From Phytomonospora endophytica (GTDB taxonomy: Bacteria > Actinomycetota > Actinomycetes > Mycobacteriales > Micromonosporaceae): 64,000 bases of DNA. A program made the position numbers and the translations under genes. Positions 18,255 through 27,016 of the stretch are shown piece after piece. Numbering within the stretch: position 1 is the stretch's first letter; every line of letters starts with the position of its first letter. The stretch covers positions 260,646 to 324,645 of the forward strand of contig NZ_JACHGT010000008.1 of the NCBI RefSeq assembly GCF_014202425.1, in the 5' to 3' direction. The notes beneath the pieces are model-generated. The model ran no database searches, was not told the origin of the DNA, and worked only from the letters and a program-made list of their open reading frames with translations.

Positions 18255-18521
18255 ATGACCATCGAAGGAATCATCTCCGCCATCATCATCGGTCTGATCA
18301 TCGGTGCGCTCGGCCGGCTCGTCGTGCCGGGCAAGCAGAACGTCCCGATCTGGCTGACCATCGTCGTCGGTATCGTCGCCGCACTCATCGGTACCGCGAT
18401 CGCGCGTGGGATCGGCGTCGCCGACACCGACGGCATCGACTGGGTCGAGATCCTCTTCCAGGTCGTGCTCGCGGCCATCGGGGTGGCCGCGGTATCCGCG
18501 GTCCGGGGACGTCGCGTCTAG
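18255..18521 (+). CDS. GlsB/YeaQ/YmgE-type stress membrane protein
   Basis: 88 residues with three hydrophobic helices: GIISAIIIGLIIGALGRLVV, PIWLTIVVGIVAALIGTAI and ILFQVVLAAIGVAAVSAV. The glycine-zipper pattern and the sequence LGRLVVPGKQ after helix one are the family hallmark. A small cytoplasmic-membrane protein linked to general stress; molecular role unknown. AGGAGG before the ATG. Confidence 0.9.
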   Translation: MTIEGIISAIIIGLIIGALGRLVVPGKQNVPIWLTIVVGIVAALIGTAIARGIGVADTDGIDWVEILFQVVLAAIGVAAVSAVRGRRV

Positions 18522-18538
18522 GTACGCCTCACGTAGGG

Positions 18539-18562
18539 AAGGGGCCCGGCGACGGGCCCCTT
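18539..18562 (+). terminator. Terminator after the GlsB gene
   Basis: AAGGGGCCCG and its exact complement form a 10-bp stem around loop GCGA, ending in TT. The rest of 18563-18874 holds no gene I can see, apart from the possible promoter at 18711. Confidence 0.75.
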
Positions 18563-18710
18563 CGTCATGCCCGGCGTGGTGCACACGGCTTCCCACCGCC
18601 GCGGATGTCTCGTGACGTCTCCACTCGCGACGGGACCCGCGGGCCCTCACCGAGTCGCCATCTATCGGCCGTACCCGGCCGGTTCGCTGATAAACCCGTC
18701 CTATCGGCAC

Positions 18711-18736
18711 GTTTAAGCACGTCACCGCGGTGGTAT
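18711..18736 (+). promoter_or_regulatory. Possible SigB/SigF-type promoter for the hemerythrin gene
   Basis: GTTT (18711-18714), 16-base spacer, TGGTAT (18731-18736), one base off the GGGTAT consensus. It lies about 140 bases before the hemerythrin start. The shared layout with 18180-18205 supports common general-stress control. Confidence 0.4.
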
Positions 18737-18874
18737 TCAAGATCTGGTGACCCGTCCCGGCGCGCGCGTGAGGCCACGGGACGGCTCAAGAAGCGGGGCT
18801 CACCGAGTGTCGCCACCGACAGCGCCCGGCGGTGCAGCCGGGCGTTGTCCACGCCCACCAGGAAGGGAACCGGC

Positions 18875-19429
18875 ATGGATGCCGTCACCGCGATCATGAA
18901 CGACCACCGCGTCTTCGAACGGTTCTTCGCCGCCCTCCGCGTCGGCGACGGCGATCCCGCCGCGCTCCTCGCCGAGATCGAGGCCCGGCTGCACGCCCAC
19001 AGCATCGCCGAGGAGGACCACGTCTACCCCGCCCTGGTGCGGGAGGACCCGAGCGAGGTCGGCGACGTCCACCACGGCGTCAAGGAGCACCGCGAGGCCG
19101 AGGAGAAGCTCGCCGCGGCGAAGAAGGCGCTCGGGACCGCGGGCTTCGCCGACGCCTGCACCGAGTTCATCCACGCCGTCACGCACCACGTGGAGGAGGA
19201 GGAGACCGACATCCTCCCCGCCCTGCGCGACAGCACCCCGAAGGCGAAGCTCGAACAGCTCGGCGCGGCCTTCGAACAGCGACGCCTGGCCGAGCTCGCC
19301 GACGCCGGCTACACCGACCCGGACGGCACCCGCGAGAGCCTCTACGAGCAGGCCCGTCAGGCCGACGTGCCCGGCCGCTCCAGCATGAACAAGGATGAGT
19401 TGCGCAGGGCCGTCGAAGAGAGCAACTGA
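18875..19429 (+). CDS. Hemerythrin HHE-domain protein
   Basis: 184 residues. The four-helix HHE core supplies iron ligands: H11 in NDHRVFE, HAHSIAEEDHVYP, KEHREAEEK, and HAVTHHVEEEETDILP. A short C-terminal extension (about 145-184, SLYEQARQADVPGRSSMNKD then ELRRAVEE) resembles a Rho N-terminal/SAP-like helical module. It probably binds di-iron and senses or stores oxygen, NO or iron under stress. Confidence 0.88.
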   Translation: MDAVTAIMNDHRVFERFFAALRVGDGDPAALLAEIEARLHAHSIAEEDHVYPALVREDPSEVGDVHHGVKEHREAEEKLAAAKKALGTAGFADACTEFIHAVTHHVEEEETDILPALRDSTPKAKLEQLGAAFEQRRLAELADAGYTDPDGTRESLYEQARQADVPGRSSMNKDELRRAVEESN

Positions 19430-19434
19430 CGCCT

Positions 19435-20103
19435 TCAGCCCCGGCGCAGCACGACCGGTGCGCGCGGGTCGGTCATGTCGAGCACGACGTCGGCGTGGTC
19501 GGCCGGGCGCGCCTCCGCGCGGTACAGGCGCTGGCCGGGCAGGTAGCGCCGCCGGTACCGCTCCTCGACGACCGCGGCCGAGCCGAAGAGGGCGAGGTCG
19601 CGCACGAGCGCCCGGGCGAGGGTCTCATCCTCGCCGACGTGCAGGTAGATCGAGGCGTCCCAGTGTTCGCGCAGTTCGGGTCGCAGCAGGAAGACGCCGT
19701 CGAAGAGCACGATCGCCTCGGGCGGCGCCTGTCGCGGGGTGGCCGGGACGACGCTGTCGGCGCGGTGGTCGTAGACGGCGGGGAGGTAGCGGCGGTCGCC
19801 GCCGGGCCCGAGCGGGCGCAGGACACCGCCGACGATCACGTCGTGGTCGAAGGAGTCGCGGTAGTAGCCCTCCGCCGACAGCGACCCGCGCCGCCGCCGC
19901 ACGGCCTCGGGACGGTGGAAGCGGTCGACGCTGAGCCGGATCACCGGCCGCGACGCCGCCAGGTGCGAGACGAGTTCGTCGGCGAGAGTGGTTTTGCCCG
20001 CCGCGTCGGGACCGTCGACGGCGACCCGCAGCGGGTGCGGGGTGACGCGGGCGAGCAGGTCGGCGGCGAGGCGGGCGAGGCATGCGTCGCGGGTGGTGGC
20101 CAC
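19435..20103 (-). CDS. Uridine kinase-like P-loop kinase
   Basis: 222 residues. Walker A VDGPDAAGKTTLADEL (about 32-47), then LSVDRFHRP with the acidic base position, GYYRDSFDHD, and IVLFDGVFLLRPELREHW. This matches uridine kinase-like proteins of actinomycetes, which phosphorylate a nucleoside or similar alcohol with ATP. GTG 20103 chosen; a start 13 codons upstream would add unconserved residues. Convergent with the hemerythrin gene. Confidence 0.83.
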   Translation of the reverse strand: MATTRDACLARLAADLLARVTPHPLRVAVDGPDAAGKTTLADELVSHLAASRPVIRLSVDRFHRPEAVRRRRGSLSAEGYYRDSFDHDVIVGGVLRPLGPGGDRRYLPAVYDHRADSVVPATPRQAPPEAIVLFDGVFLLRPELREHWDASIYLHVGEDETLARALVRDLALFGSAAVVEERYRRRYLPGQRLYRAEARPADHADVVLDMTDPRAPVVLRRG

Positions 20104-20164
20104 GGGGCGACGATACCGAGGGGCGGGGCCGGCGGACGCCACCGCCGACCCGCGCCGGGCAGGT

Positions 20165-20887
20165 CTAGGCGTCGGCGTTCGGCGGGTACACGCAGAACTC
20201 GTTGCCGTCCGGGTCGGTCATGACCACCCAGTCGACGTCCCCCTGGCCCATGTCGAGCCGCGACGCGCCCAGCGACTCCAGGCGCGCGACCTCGGCGTCG
20301 AGGTCGCCGCCGGCGGCCGTGACGAGGTCCCAGTGGAGGCGGTTCTTGGCGGGCTTCTCGGCCACGGGCGGGCCGCCCCAGGCGATCTTCGTGCCGCCCT
20401 TCGGCGACTGGATCGCGGTCTCCTCGTTCTCGTCCCAGACCAGCGGCCAGTCGAGGGCCTTGCTCCAGAAGTAGCCGACGGCCTGCGTGCCGTCGGAGGA
20501 GAGGGCGCCGATGAAGTCGGTGTCGGCGAGGAAGTTGTTGCCCGCCTCGATCACGCAGAACTCGTTGCCCTCGGGGTCGGCGAGCACGATGTGCCCCTCC
20601 TCCGGGAGCTGCCCCACGTCGATGTGGCGGGCGCCGAGGGCGATGGCGCGCTCGACGGTCTCGGCCTGCCGCTCGGGGATGTCGCTGGTCAGGTCGAAGT
20701 GCATCTGGTTCAGTTCGGCCTTCACCGTGTCGGTGGGCAGGAAACGCAGCGGGAAACCCGTCTCGGTCCTCGGCAGGACGGTGACGCCGTCGGCCGCGAC
20801 CTCCCGGCCCAGGACGCCCGCCCAGAAGCGCGCGAGGCCCTGTGGATCGTTGGCGTCGAAGGTCAGGGCGAGCAGCTGAGTCGTCAT
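20165..20887 (-). CDS. Two-domain VOC protein
   Basis: 240 residues with two VOC halves. The first ends IVLADPEGNEFCVIEAG and the second ends WVVMTDPDGNEFCVYPP. Each half has an LHWDLV/MHFDLT-type strand. It is the third gene of the probable ECF41 sigma-nitroreductase-VOC transcript, 41 bases after the nitroreductase. It may be a dioxygenase-, isomerase- or antibiotic-binding-like protein; activity unknown. Confidence 0.85.
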   Translation of the reverse strand: MTTQLLALTFDANDPQGLARFWAGVLGREVAADGVTVLPRTETGFPLRFLPTDTVKAELNQMHFDLTSDIPERQAETVERAIALGARHIDVGQLPEEGHIVLADPEGNEFCVIEAGNNFLADTDFIGALSSDGTQAVGYFWSKALDWPLVWDENEETAIQSPKGGTKIAWGGPPVAEKPAKNRLHWDLVTAAGGDLDAEVARLESLGASRLDMGQGDVDWVVMTDPDGNEFCVYPPNADA

Positions 20888-20928
20888 GCCGGGGACGCTA
20901 GGCCGGTGGGGGTGTCCCCGCAACGGAA

Positions 20929-21591
20929 TTAGCCGACGAAACGCACCGTCTCGGCGACGTCGGCGCGGCCGGTGCGCAGCGCGGGCACGTCCTCGTCGGC
21001 CTTCCCGACCGACACTCCGCAGTACAGGACGAGCCCGTCTTCGGCGCCGGTGGTCTCGCGCACGGACTCGCGGAACATCGTCCACATGACCTGCGGGCAG
21101 CTGTGCAGCCCCTCGGCGCGCAGCAGGAGCATGACCGTCTGGAGGTACATGCCCGCGTCGGCCCACTGGCCGGGGCCCATCGCCTCGTCGAGGTAGCAGA
21201 ACAGGACGGCCGGGGCGCCGAACGCGCCCGCGTTGAGCGTCGCGATCTTGCGGGGCCGGGCGGGGTCGTCGCGTTCGATGCCGAGGGCGGCGTACCGCTG
21301 TGCGGCCGCGGCGGCGAAGCGGTCGCCGTACGGCGAGGGCATGCCCTCGGGGTACATCGGGTACTCGCGGGCGTCGCCGGGGTCGCCCGCCTCGGCCCTG
21401 GCCGTGGCGCGCTTCTTCAGGTCGGCGAGAGGTTCGCCGGTCACGACGTACAGGCGCCACGGCTGGAGGTTGCCGCTCGACGGCGCCCGCGCCGCCGTGG
21501 CGAGGACCCGTTCGAGGGTCGCGTGCGGTACCGGTTCGCCGCTGAACGCCCGCACGGCCCGGCGGCTGTCGACTGCCTCGTATACGTCCAC
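20929..21591 (-). CDS. Nitroreductase family flavoprotein
   Basis: 220 residues. FMN-binding pattern SRRAVRAFSGEPVP near the start, APSSGNLQPWRLYVV, and C-terminal GVSVGKADEDVP. It would use NAD(P)H to reduce nitro or quinone compounds. It starts only nine bases after the ECF41 sigma stop, so it is co-transcribed. ECF41 sigmas typically have a neighbouring carboxymuconolactone decarboxylase, oxidoreductase or epimerase target, and this is the likely oxidoreductase. GTG start. Confidence 0.88.
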   Translation of the reverse strand: MDVYEAVDSRRAVRAFSGEPVPHATLERVLATAARAPSSGNLQPWRLYVVTGEPLADLKKRATARAEAGDPGDAREYPMYPEGMPSPYGDRFAAAAAQRYAALGIERDDPARPRKIATLNAGAFGAPAVLFCYLDEAMGPGQWADAGMYLQTVMLLLRAEGLHSCPQVMWTMFRESVRETTGAEDGLVLYCGVSVGKADEDVPALRTGRADVAETVRFVG

Positions 21592-21600
21592 GTCGTCTTC

Positions 21601-22488
21601 TTACTCCCCCGCCCAGGCGCGCAGCTTCTCCGGGTTGCGCACGCCCCAGATGTGCCGGATGCGGCCGTCGTCGGTGATGTCGAAGGCCATCACGGTCTCG
21701 ACGACGCCGTCGCGGGTGGCGACGAGGCCCGGCTGGCCGTTGACGGTGCGTTCGACGACGGTCATCGCCGGCACCGCCTCGGTGATCGCGATCATGTAGT
21801 GCGCGACGAGGTCGTGGCCGACGATCGGGTCGATGACGGCGCTGACCACACCGCCGCCGTCGGCGATCGCGGTGACCTCGGGGTCGAGCAGGCCGATGAG
21901 GGCCTTGATGTCCTTGGCCTCCCACGCGGCCTTGAAGTCGCGGATCACGTCGGCGCTCCGGGCCGCCGGGGTCGTCGGCGCGGCCTGGGCGGCGCGGATG
22001 CGACGGCGGGCGGAGGTCGCGAGCTGGCGGCAGGCGGCGGGCGAGCGGCCGACGATCGTCGCGACTTCGGCGAAGGGGTGGCAGAACACGTCGTGGAGGA
22101 TGAAGGCGACGCGCTCGGCCGGGGTCATCGACTCCAGGACGACGAGGAAGGCCATGTTGACCGACTCGTCGAGGGTCACCCGGTCGGCGGGGTCGCCGTC
22201 GGGATCGGGCAGCGGCTCGGGGATCCACTCGCCGACGTAACGCTCCCGGCGGGAACGGGCCGAGCGCAGCTGGTCGAGGCAGATGCGGCTCGCGACGGTG
22301 GTGAGCCACGCCCCCGGCGTGTCGATCGCCGACTGCTGCGCGGGGGTCATCGCGTACCAGCGGGCGTAGGTCTCCTGGACCACGTCCTCGGCGTCGGCGA
22401 GGGAGCCGAGGAGCCGGTAGCCGAGGTTGATGAGCTGGCGGCGCTCGGCCATGATCGCGTCGAGGCCCGGGTCCGGAGGGTTGTTCAT
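21601..22488 (-). CDS. ECF41-group sigma factor with SnoaL C-terminal domain (SigJ-like)
   Basis: 295 residues. Sigma region 2 about 11-80 (LLGSLADAEDVVQETYARWY) and region 4 about 118-165 (LESMTPAERVAFILHDVFCH) are followed by a SnoaL/NTF2 domain about 178-290. All three ECF41 signatures are present: WIPEPL (88-93, usual WLPEPL), DGGG (210-213) and NPEKL (285-289, usual NPDKL). In this group the SnoaL domain controls sigma activity in place of an anti-sigma. ATG 22488. Its own upstream region carries an ECF41-type promoter. Confidence 0.92.
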   Translation of the reverse strand: MNNPPDPGLDAIMAERRQLINLGYRLLGSLADAEDVVQETYARWYAMTPAQQSAIDTPGAWLTTVASRICLDQLRSARSRRERYVGEWIPEPLPDPDGDPADRVTLDESVNMAFLVVLESMTPAERVAFILHDVFCHPFAEVATIVGRSPAACRQLATSARRRIRAAQAAPTTPAARSADVIRDFKAAWEAKDIKALIGLLDPEVTAIADGGGVVSAVIDPIVGHDLVAHYMIAITEAVPAMTVVERTVNGQPGLVATRDGVVETVMAFDITDDGRIRHIWGVRNPEKLRAWAGE

Positions 22489-22519
22489 GGGGTCACCTTC
22501 CTGCGGGGGGTGCCGGTAC

Positions 22520-22546
22520 GACGAGACGGGTCGCGGGAATGTGAGG
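22520..22546 (-). promoter_or_regulatory. ECF41-type promoter of the sigma gene (autoregulation)
   Basis: On the minus strand CCTCACA (22546-22540), 16 bases, CGTC (22523-22520), against the published ECF41 consensus TGTCACA-N16-CGTC. It shares TCACATTCC with the promoter at 57454-57480. The start codon is about 32 bases downstream. Confidence 0.65.
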
Positions 22547-22603
22547 TGGACTCCCAACGTCCCGGACAGAGCATGCTCGCCGCTCGCCTTCCACGCCGGC
22601 GTT

Positions 22604-22690
22604 AGTTCCGGCCGGGGGCTCCGCCCCCCGCACCCCCGTCGGGGCTTCGCCCCGAACCCCACCAGGGACTCCGTCCCTGGACCCGGAACT
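22604..22690. repeat. Three tight hairpins closed by an outer stem
   Basis: Outer stem AGTTCCGG (22604-22611) pairs with CCGGAACT (22683-22690). Inside are GGGGGC-TCC-GCCCCC (22614-22628), CGGGGC-TTC-GCCCCG (22640-22654) and CCAGGGAC-TCC-GTCCCTGG (22662-22680), all with 3-base loops. It resembles intergenic repeats with ggggc-tccg-cccc units seen in actinomycete genomes. It lies between the sigma gene and the terminator of the FG-GAP gene. No coding signal. Confidence 0.7.
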
Positions 22691-22770
22691 CCGTGGGGCT
22701 CACCGTCCGTGCGATCCCTTGAGGTCTCGTTCGTGTTCCCCGGCACTCCTCGCCCGCCTGGGACGCACGG

Positions 22771-22815
22771 GAAACGGCCCGCGACCGGGAGGTTTCCCCG
22801 GTCGCGGGCCGTTTC
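22771..22815 (-). terminator. Strong terminator of the FG-GAP gene
   Basis: Perfect 19-bp stem (22771-22789 with 22797-22815) and a 7-base loop. On the minus strand it lies 18 bases after the FG-GAP stop codon. Confidence 0.8.
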
Positions 22816-22833
22816 GTCCGCCTGCTTCGTCGC

Positions 22834-25614
22834 CTACCAGAAGGTCCCGAAGCCGTCGCCCGACTCGCCGGCACCGGGAACACCGGTGGAGTCCTGCGAG
22901 AAGAACTTCGCGCCCGTCCCGGTCAGGCCGCCCGACGTCGAGTACACGACCGTCAAGGCGCCGAACTTGTCCTCACCGGACGCGCCGACGATCAGGGTCA
23001 TGTACCCCGTGCCCTTGACGTCGATGAAGCGCAGGCTCGAACCCCAGTAGTCACCGGTCTCGTTCCCGCCGGGGATCCCCGGCGTGTCCTGCGTCCACGA
23101 CTTCGCCTTGCTCGCCGCCAGGCCCGAGCCGCTGCCCGGGATCACCGTGACGAACGCGTCGCCGGCGGAGTTGATCACCAGTTCGGCGTAGCCGTCGCGG
23201 TTGGCGTCGCCGGCGGCCAGCGTTCCGCCGTAGAAGTCGTCCGAGCCGGGGTTGCCCGGCAGACCCGCGGTCGCCTGCGTGTACTGGACCGCGCCGGTCG
23301 TGGCGATCTTCGTGCCGTTGGAGTACAGCACCGTCACCGTTCCCGCGTCGGCCTTGCGCTTGCCGTCGGTGCCCGTGACCGGCGAACCCGGCGCGGAGAC
23401 CGCGAGGTCGGCCTTCAGGTCACCGTTGAAGTCGGCGAGCACGACCTGGGCGCCGAACATGTCGGAGGAGTCGCCCTTGTCGGGGTTGAAGGACCCCGAA
23501 CCGCCCGGAACGCCCGAGGTGTCCTTGGTGAAGAACTGCGACCCGGCCGAGACCAGCCCGTACGTGGCGCCATAGAGGACGGTCACCGAACCGGTCGACC
23601 AGTTCTTGACCTCCCAGTCGTACATGGCGCCGGCCGCGAGGTCGTCGAAGCCGTCGCCGTTGACGTCACCGGCCGACATCGAGTAGCCGAAGAGCTCGCT
23701 GGTGTTCCCGTCGCCGGGCACGTCGTAGTCCTCGGCGTCGTGGTACTCACGGTTTCCCGAGCTCAGGCCGGTCGTCGAACCCCGCCAGACGTACACCCCG
23801 CCGTAGCCGTAGTAGCCCGCGTAGGGCTCGCCGACCGCGAGGTCGTCGATTCCGTCGCCGTTGAAGTCACCGGCGGCCATGGAGGAGCCGAGGTAGCCGC
23901 TGGAAGTGCTGACCGACAGGCTCCCGACACCGCTCGACGTCTTCAGGCCCGTCGCCGAGCCGTAGAAGATCAGCACGCTGCCCGCGTTCTTCGCCGAGCC
24001 GAGGTCCTCGCCGGCCAGTGAGGCGGCCAGGTCGGCGTAGCCGTCGCCGTTGAAGTCACCGCTGGCGGTGACCTCGCCGAGGAAGTCGCCGTCCTCGTTG
24101 CTGCCGGGGACACCGGCGCTGTCCTGGTGGATGGCGACGCTGCCCGTGCCGGTCGTACCCGCGGCGGTGCCCGGGAGGACGTAGAGCTGGCCGGTGTCGC
24201 TGTCGTCGCCCAGGTTCTCACCGGGAGTGCCGGTCACCGTCTCGGCGTAGCCGTCGTTGTTGAAGTCGAACGCGCGCGGCTTGACGGTCACCGACGTGCT
24301 CGCCGTGGCGGGCTGGTGCCCGTCGTCCCCGGCGTAGGTGAAGGTGAACTCGTTGACACCGGTGACCGCGGGGATCTGCGGCAGCGTGAACGCGCCGGAC
24401 GCCGACACCGCGACGGTGCCGAGGTCGTGGACGCCGGTGCGGTCGGTGCGGGTCACCGCGACGGTCGCGGCGACGCCGGGCCCGTCGGTCATGGTCCCGG
24501 TGACCTTGAAGCGGTCGCTGAAGCGCACACCCTTGGGGGCCTTGACCGTCAGGGCCGTGCCGGCCTTGGTGGCGTAGCGCTTGAAGTGGACCGTCACGGT
24601 CCCGTTCTGGCTCGTGGTGCCGACGAGCGTGCCGTCGGCGAGGAAGGCCAGGTCTGGGCTGAGGCTGGTGTTGTAGTCGAAGGTGTACTTGCGCACGGGA
24701 GCGGCGGACGCGGCGGCGGTGAGGTCGTACACGAGGTACGAGTCGGCGCCGGGGTGGTATCCGTCGGTGACCGCGGCGAAGCGGCCGTCGGCGCTCAGGG
24801 CGATCTGACCCGCGCCGCCGGGCGTCGTGATCGTCCTCTCCCGCGTCAGGTCGGAGGTCCGGTAGATCTCCAGGTCGCCGCAGGCCGCCATGACGCGCTC
24901 GGCGTCGGCGGTCAGCGTGGTGTCGGCGCAGGACGGTCGTGTACCGGTGGCCGTCTCGACCGGCGTCTCACCGGAGACGTCGTAGAGCCGGAACATGCCG
25001 CCCGTGCCCCACTCGGAGAACAGCAGGCGGTCGGGACGGTCGGGCAGTGCGGTGAGGTTGCCGGGCTTCCCCGTGAGGATCCCGGTCGTGGCGACGCCGG
25101 TCGCGGGATCGAGGACGCCGATGCCGCCCGTGTCGATGCTGGTGCAGGACGCGTAGGAGAACCAGAGTTTCCCGCCCGTGAACGCCGCCGTGCGCGGGCA
25201 CTCGGTCTCGGGGAGCACGGTGCTGCTCCTCGCCAGGGTCTGCGTGTCGATGGCGTGGATGGTGCGAGTGCTGTTGCCGTCGAGGACGTAGAGGGTCGTG
25301 CCGTCACCGCTGAGGACCATTTCCCCGGGGTTGCTGAAGCCGGTGATCGTCTGCTTCACGGTGCCGTTGTGGTCGAGCGCGATGACCGACGCTGGGATGG
25401 ACAGGGAGACGAAGACCTGCTGGTGGACGGGATCGGCCACGAGATCGGCCGCGGAGCCGTTGAGTACGGCCTTCGCGTCCGGGACGACCACGACCGGCTC
25501 GGCCGCCGGATCCGCGACCGCCGCCGACGGCGTCACGGCCACGGCCCCCGCCGACGCCGCGATGATCGCGGCGGCGAAAAAGGGCAGGCGTCGAGCACGA
25601 GAGGTTCGAGACAA
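22834..25614 (-). CDS. Secreted FG-GAP/VCBS repeat protein
   Basis: 926 residues. Signal peptide about 1-34 (FFAAAIIAASAGAVAVTPSA). A YncE-like propeller (about 40-350: VYDL, LYVLDGNSTRTIHAIDT) is followed by an Ig-like domain (about 360-445, ending VKPRAFDFNNDGYAE). At least six FG-GAP blades carry calcium loops (DFNGDGYADLA, DFNGDGIDDLAVGEP, DVNGDGFDDLAAG, DFNGDLKADLAVS, DANRDGYAELVIN). It is probably an extracellular adhesion or binding protein. A frameshifted relative lies at 11060-11340. Confidence 0.9.
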   Translation of the reverse strand: MSRTSRARRLPFFAAAIIAASAGAVAVTPSAAVADPAAEPVVVVPDAKAVLNGSAADLVADPVHQQVFVSLSIPASVIALDHNGTVKQTITGFSNPGEMVLSGDGTTLYVLDGNSTRTIHAIDTQTLARSSTVLPETECPRTAAFTGGKLWFSYASCTSIDTGGIGVLDPATGVATTGILTGKPGNLTALPDRPDRLLFSEWGTGGMFRLYDVSGETPVETATGTRPSCADTTLTADAERVMAACGDLEIYRTSDLTRERTITTPGGAGQIALSADGRFAAVTDGYHPGADSYLVYDLTAAASAAPVRKYTFDYNTSLSPDLAFLADGTLVGTTSQNGTVTVHFKRYATKAGTALTVKAPKGVRFSDRFKVTGTMTDGPGVAATVAVTRTDRTGVHDLGTVAVSASGAFTLPQIPAVTGVNEFTFTYAGDDGHQPATASTSVTVKPRAFDFNNDGYAETVTGTPGENLGDDSDTGQLYVLPGTAAGTTGTGSVAIHQDSAGVPGSNEDGDFLGEVTASGDFNGDGYADLAASLAGEDLGSAKNAGSVLIFYGSATGLKTSSGVGSLSVSTSSGYLGSSMAAGDFNGDGIDDLAVGEPYAGYYGYGGVYVWRGSTTGLSSGNREYHDAEDYDVPGDGNTSELFGYSMSAGDVNGDGFDDLAAGAMYDWEVKNWSTGSVTVLYGATYGLVSAGSQFFTKDTSGVPGGSGSFNPDKGDSSDMFGAQVVLADFNGDLKADLAVSAPGSPVTGTDGKRKADAGTVTVLYSNGTKIATTGAVQYTQATAGLPGNPGSDDFYGGTLAAGDANRDGYAELVINSAGDAFVTVIPGSGSGLAASKAKSWTQDTPGIPGGNETGDYWGSSLRFIDVKGTGYMTLIVGASGEDKFGALTVVYSTSGGLTGTGAKFFSQDSTGVPGAGESGDGFGTFW

Positions 25615-25760
25615 AGGGCACCTCGGAAATGAAAGGGCACGCGTCCGTGAAGAAGGGAAGCGCGATGGGCCCGAAGATCACATCACGCCGCTGAGGAGGG
25701 CGGTATCGGGTGAGCGGATGAACCCGAGATGACGTGGACCGGTGGGGGCACACTGACCCC

Positions 25761-26645
25761 ATGCTCATTCGCCCGGCTGTGCCCACAGATGTCCCCGCCC
25801 GCGTCGCGGTCCACCGCGCCTGCATCAGCTATTCGATGGCCAACGAGGCCCTGATGTCCTCGCCCGACGAGCCTGGGTCGCGCACGCTGCGCCTGGTCGC
25901 GGAAGTCGACGGGAAGGTGGTCGGCAGCGGCACCGCCCAGCTCGACGTGCACGGCGCCGACGGCACGGGCTCGGTCAGTGTCATGGTCGTTCCGGAGCAT
26001 CGCGGCGGAGGCGTCGGCGGTGCCCTCTACCGGCGGCTCGACGCACATCTCGGCGAGGTCGGGGCGCGCAGGATCACGGCGAACACCTTCAGCGACGATG
26101 CCGTCGGTTTCGGCGAGCGCCGTGGTTTCACGATCGGACTCGCCACCCGTGTCTCCGAGTCGGACCCGGCCGGAGTGGAGGCGGTGACGCCCCCGCCCGG
26201 GGTCACCGTGCGGTCGGCCGCCGAGCTGCCCGACCTGCGCTCCGCCCACGAGGTCGCGCTCGCCTTCGGGCCGGACGTCCCCAGCAGCACGCCTTTCGTT
26301 CCGCAGCCCTACGATGCGTGGGTCGCCGCGCGCAGCAGCGGCATCGGGCTCGACCGCGAGACCTCGTTCGTCGTTTTCGACGGTGACGTGCCGGTCGCGC
26401 TGACCCTGACCTCCCGGATCGAGAACCGCCTGATCACCCGCCTCACCGGAACGCATCCCGAGCACCGGCGGCGAGGGTTGGCGCGCCTGGCCAAGACGGC
26501 CTCGCTGTCGGCGGCCGCGGCCGCCGGCGTCGTGCGCGTCTACACGTTCAACGAGGTCGCCAACGAGGGCATCCTCGCCGTCAACGAGCGGCTGGGCTAC
26601 CGGCCACACATGGTGGTTCGCGAGTTGGTTCGCGAGCCGCGCTGA
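25761..26645 (+). CDS. Double-GNAT acetyltransferase
   Basis: 294 residues. First GNAT acetyl-CoA loop VVPEHRGGGVGGALYRRLDA; second TGTHPEHRRRGLARLAKTAS with VYTFNEVANEGILAVNERLGY. Tandem domains as in the gene at 10017 but clearly a different subgroup. Substrate unknown. ATG 25761 starts at the conserved MLIRPAVPTD. Confidence 0.85.
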   Translation: MLIRPAVPTDVPARVAVHRACISYSMANEALMSSPDEPGSRTLRLVAEVDGKVVGSGTAQLDVHGADGTGSVSVMVVPEHRGGGVGGALYRRLDAHLGEVGARRITANTFSDDAVGFGERRGFTIGLATRVSESDPAGVEAVTPPPGVTVRSAAELPDLRSAHEVALAFGPDVPSSTPFVPQPYDAWVAARSSGIGLDRETSFVVFDGDVPVALTLTSRIENRLITRLTGTHPEHRRRGLARLAKTASLSAAAAAGVVRVYTFNEVANEGILAVNERLGYRPHMVVRELVREPR

Positions 26646-26682
26646 CTGGTCCCGGCGCCGTTTCCCGCCCTATCCTGGCCCG

Positions 26683-26970
26683 ATGCACCTGGAGTTCAGT
26701 GGCGAGATCTGGTACTGGCGAGGCCCCGCGCCCTTCTACTTCGTCACCGTGCCCGACGCCGGGTGCGCCGAGCTGGAGGCCGCGTCGTCGGCGGTGACCT
26801 ACGGCTGGGGGATGATCCCGGTGTCGGCGCGGATCGGTGGCACGGAGTGGGCGACCTCGCTGTGGCCGAAGGACGGCGCCTACATCGTCCCGTTGAAGGC
26901 GGCCGTGCGGAAGGCCGAGAAGATCGACGAGGGTGACACCGTCGCGGTACGGCTGAGCGTCGCGGTCTAG
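26683..26970 (+). CDS. DUF1905-type small protein
   Basis: 95 residues matching the DUF1905 beta-barrel pattern: FSGEIWYWRGPAPFYFVTVP, SARIGGTEWATSLWPKDGAY and IDEGDTVAVRLSVAV. Function unknown; often found beside bacteriocin-protection (YdeI/OmpD) proteins, none of which is here. Confidence 0.85.
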   Translation: MHLEFSGEIWYWRGPAPFYFVTVPDAGCAELEAASSAVTYGWGMIPVSARIGGTEWATSLWPKDGAYIVPLKAAVRKAEKIDEGDTVAVRLSVAV

Positions 26971-27016
26971 GCGGTCCCGGCGTCGGCGGCGCTCCGCGCG
27001 ATTCCCAGCGTGCCGG

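Noticed and set aside
22604-22690. tRNA-like cloverleaf
   Set aside because: All three inner arms have 3-base loops and there is no 7-base anticodon loop, T-loop or CCA end.
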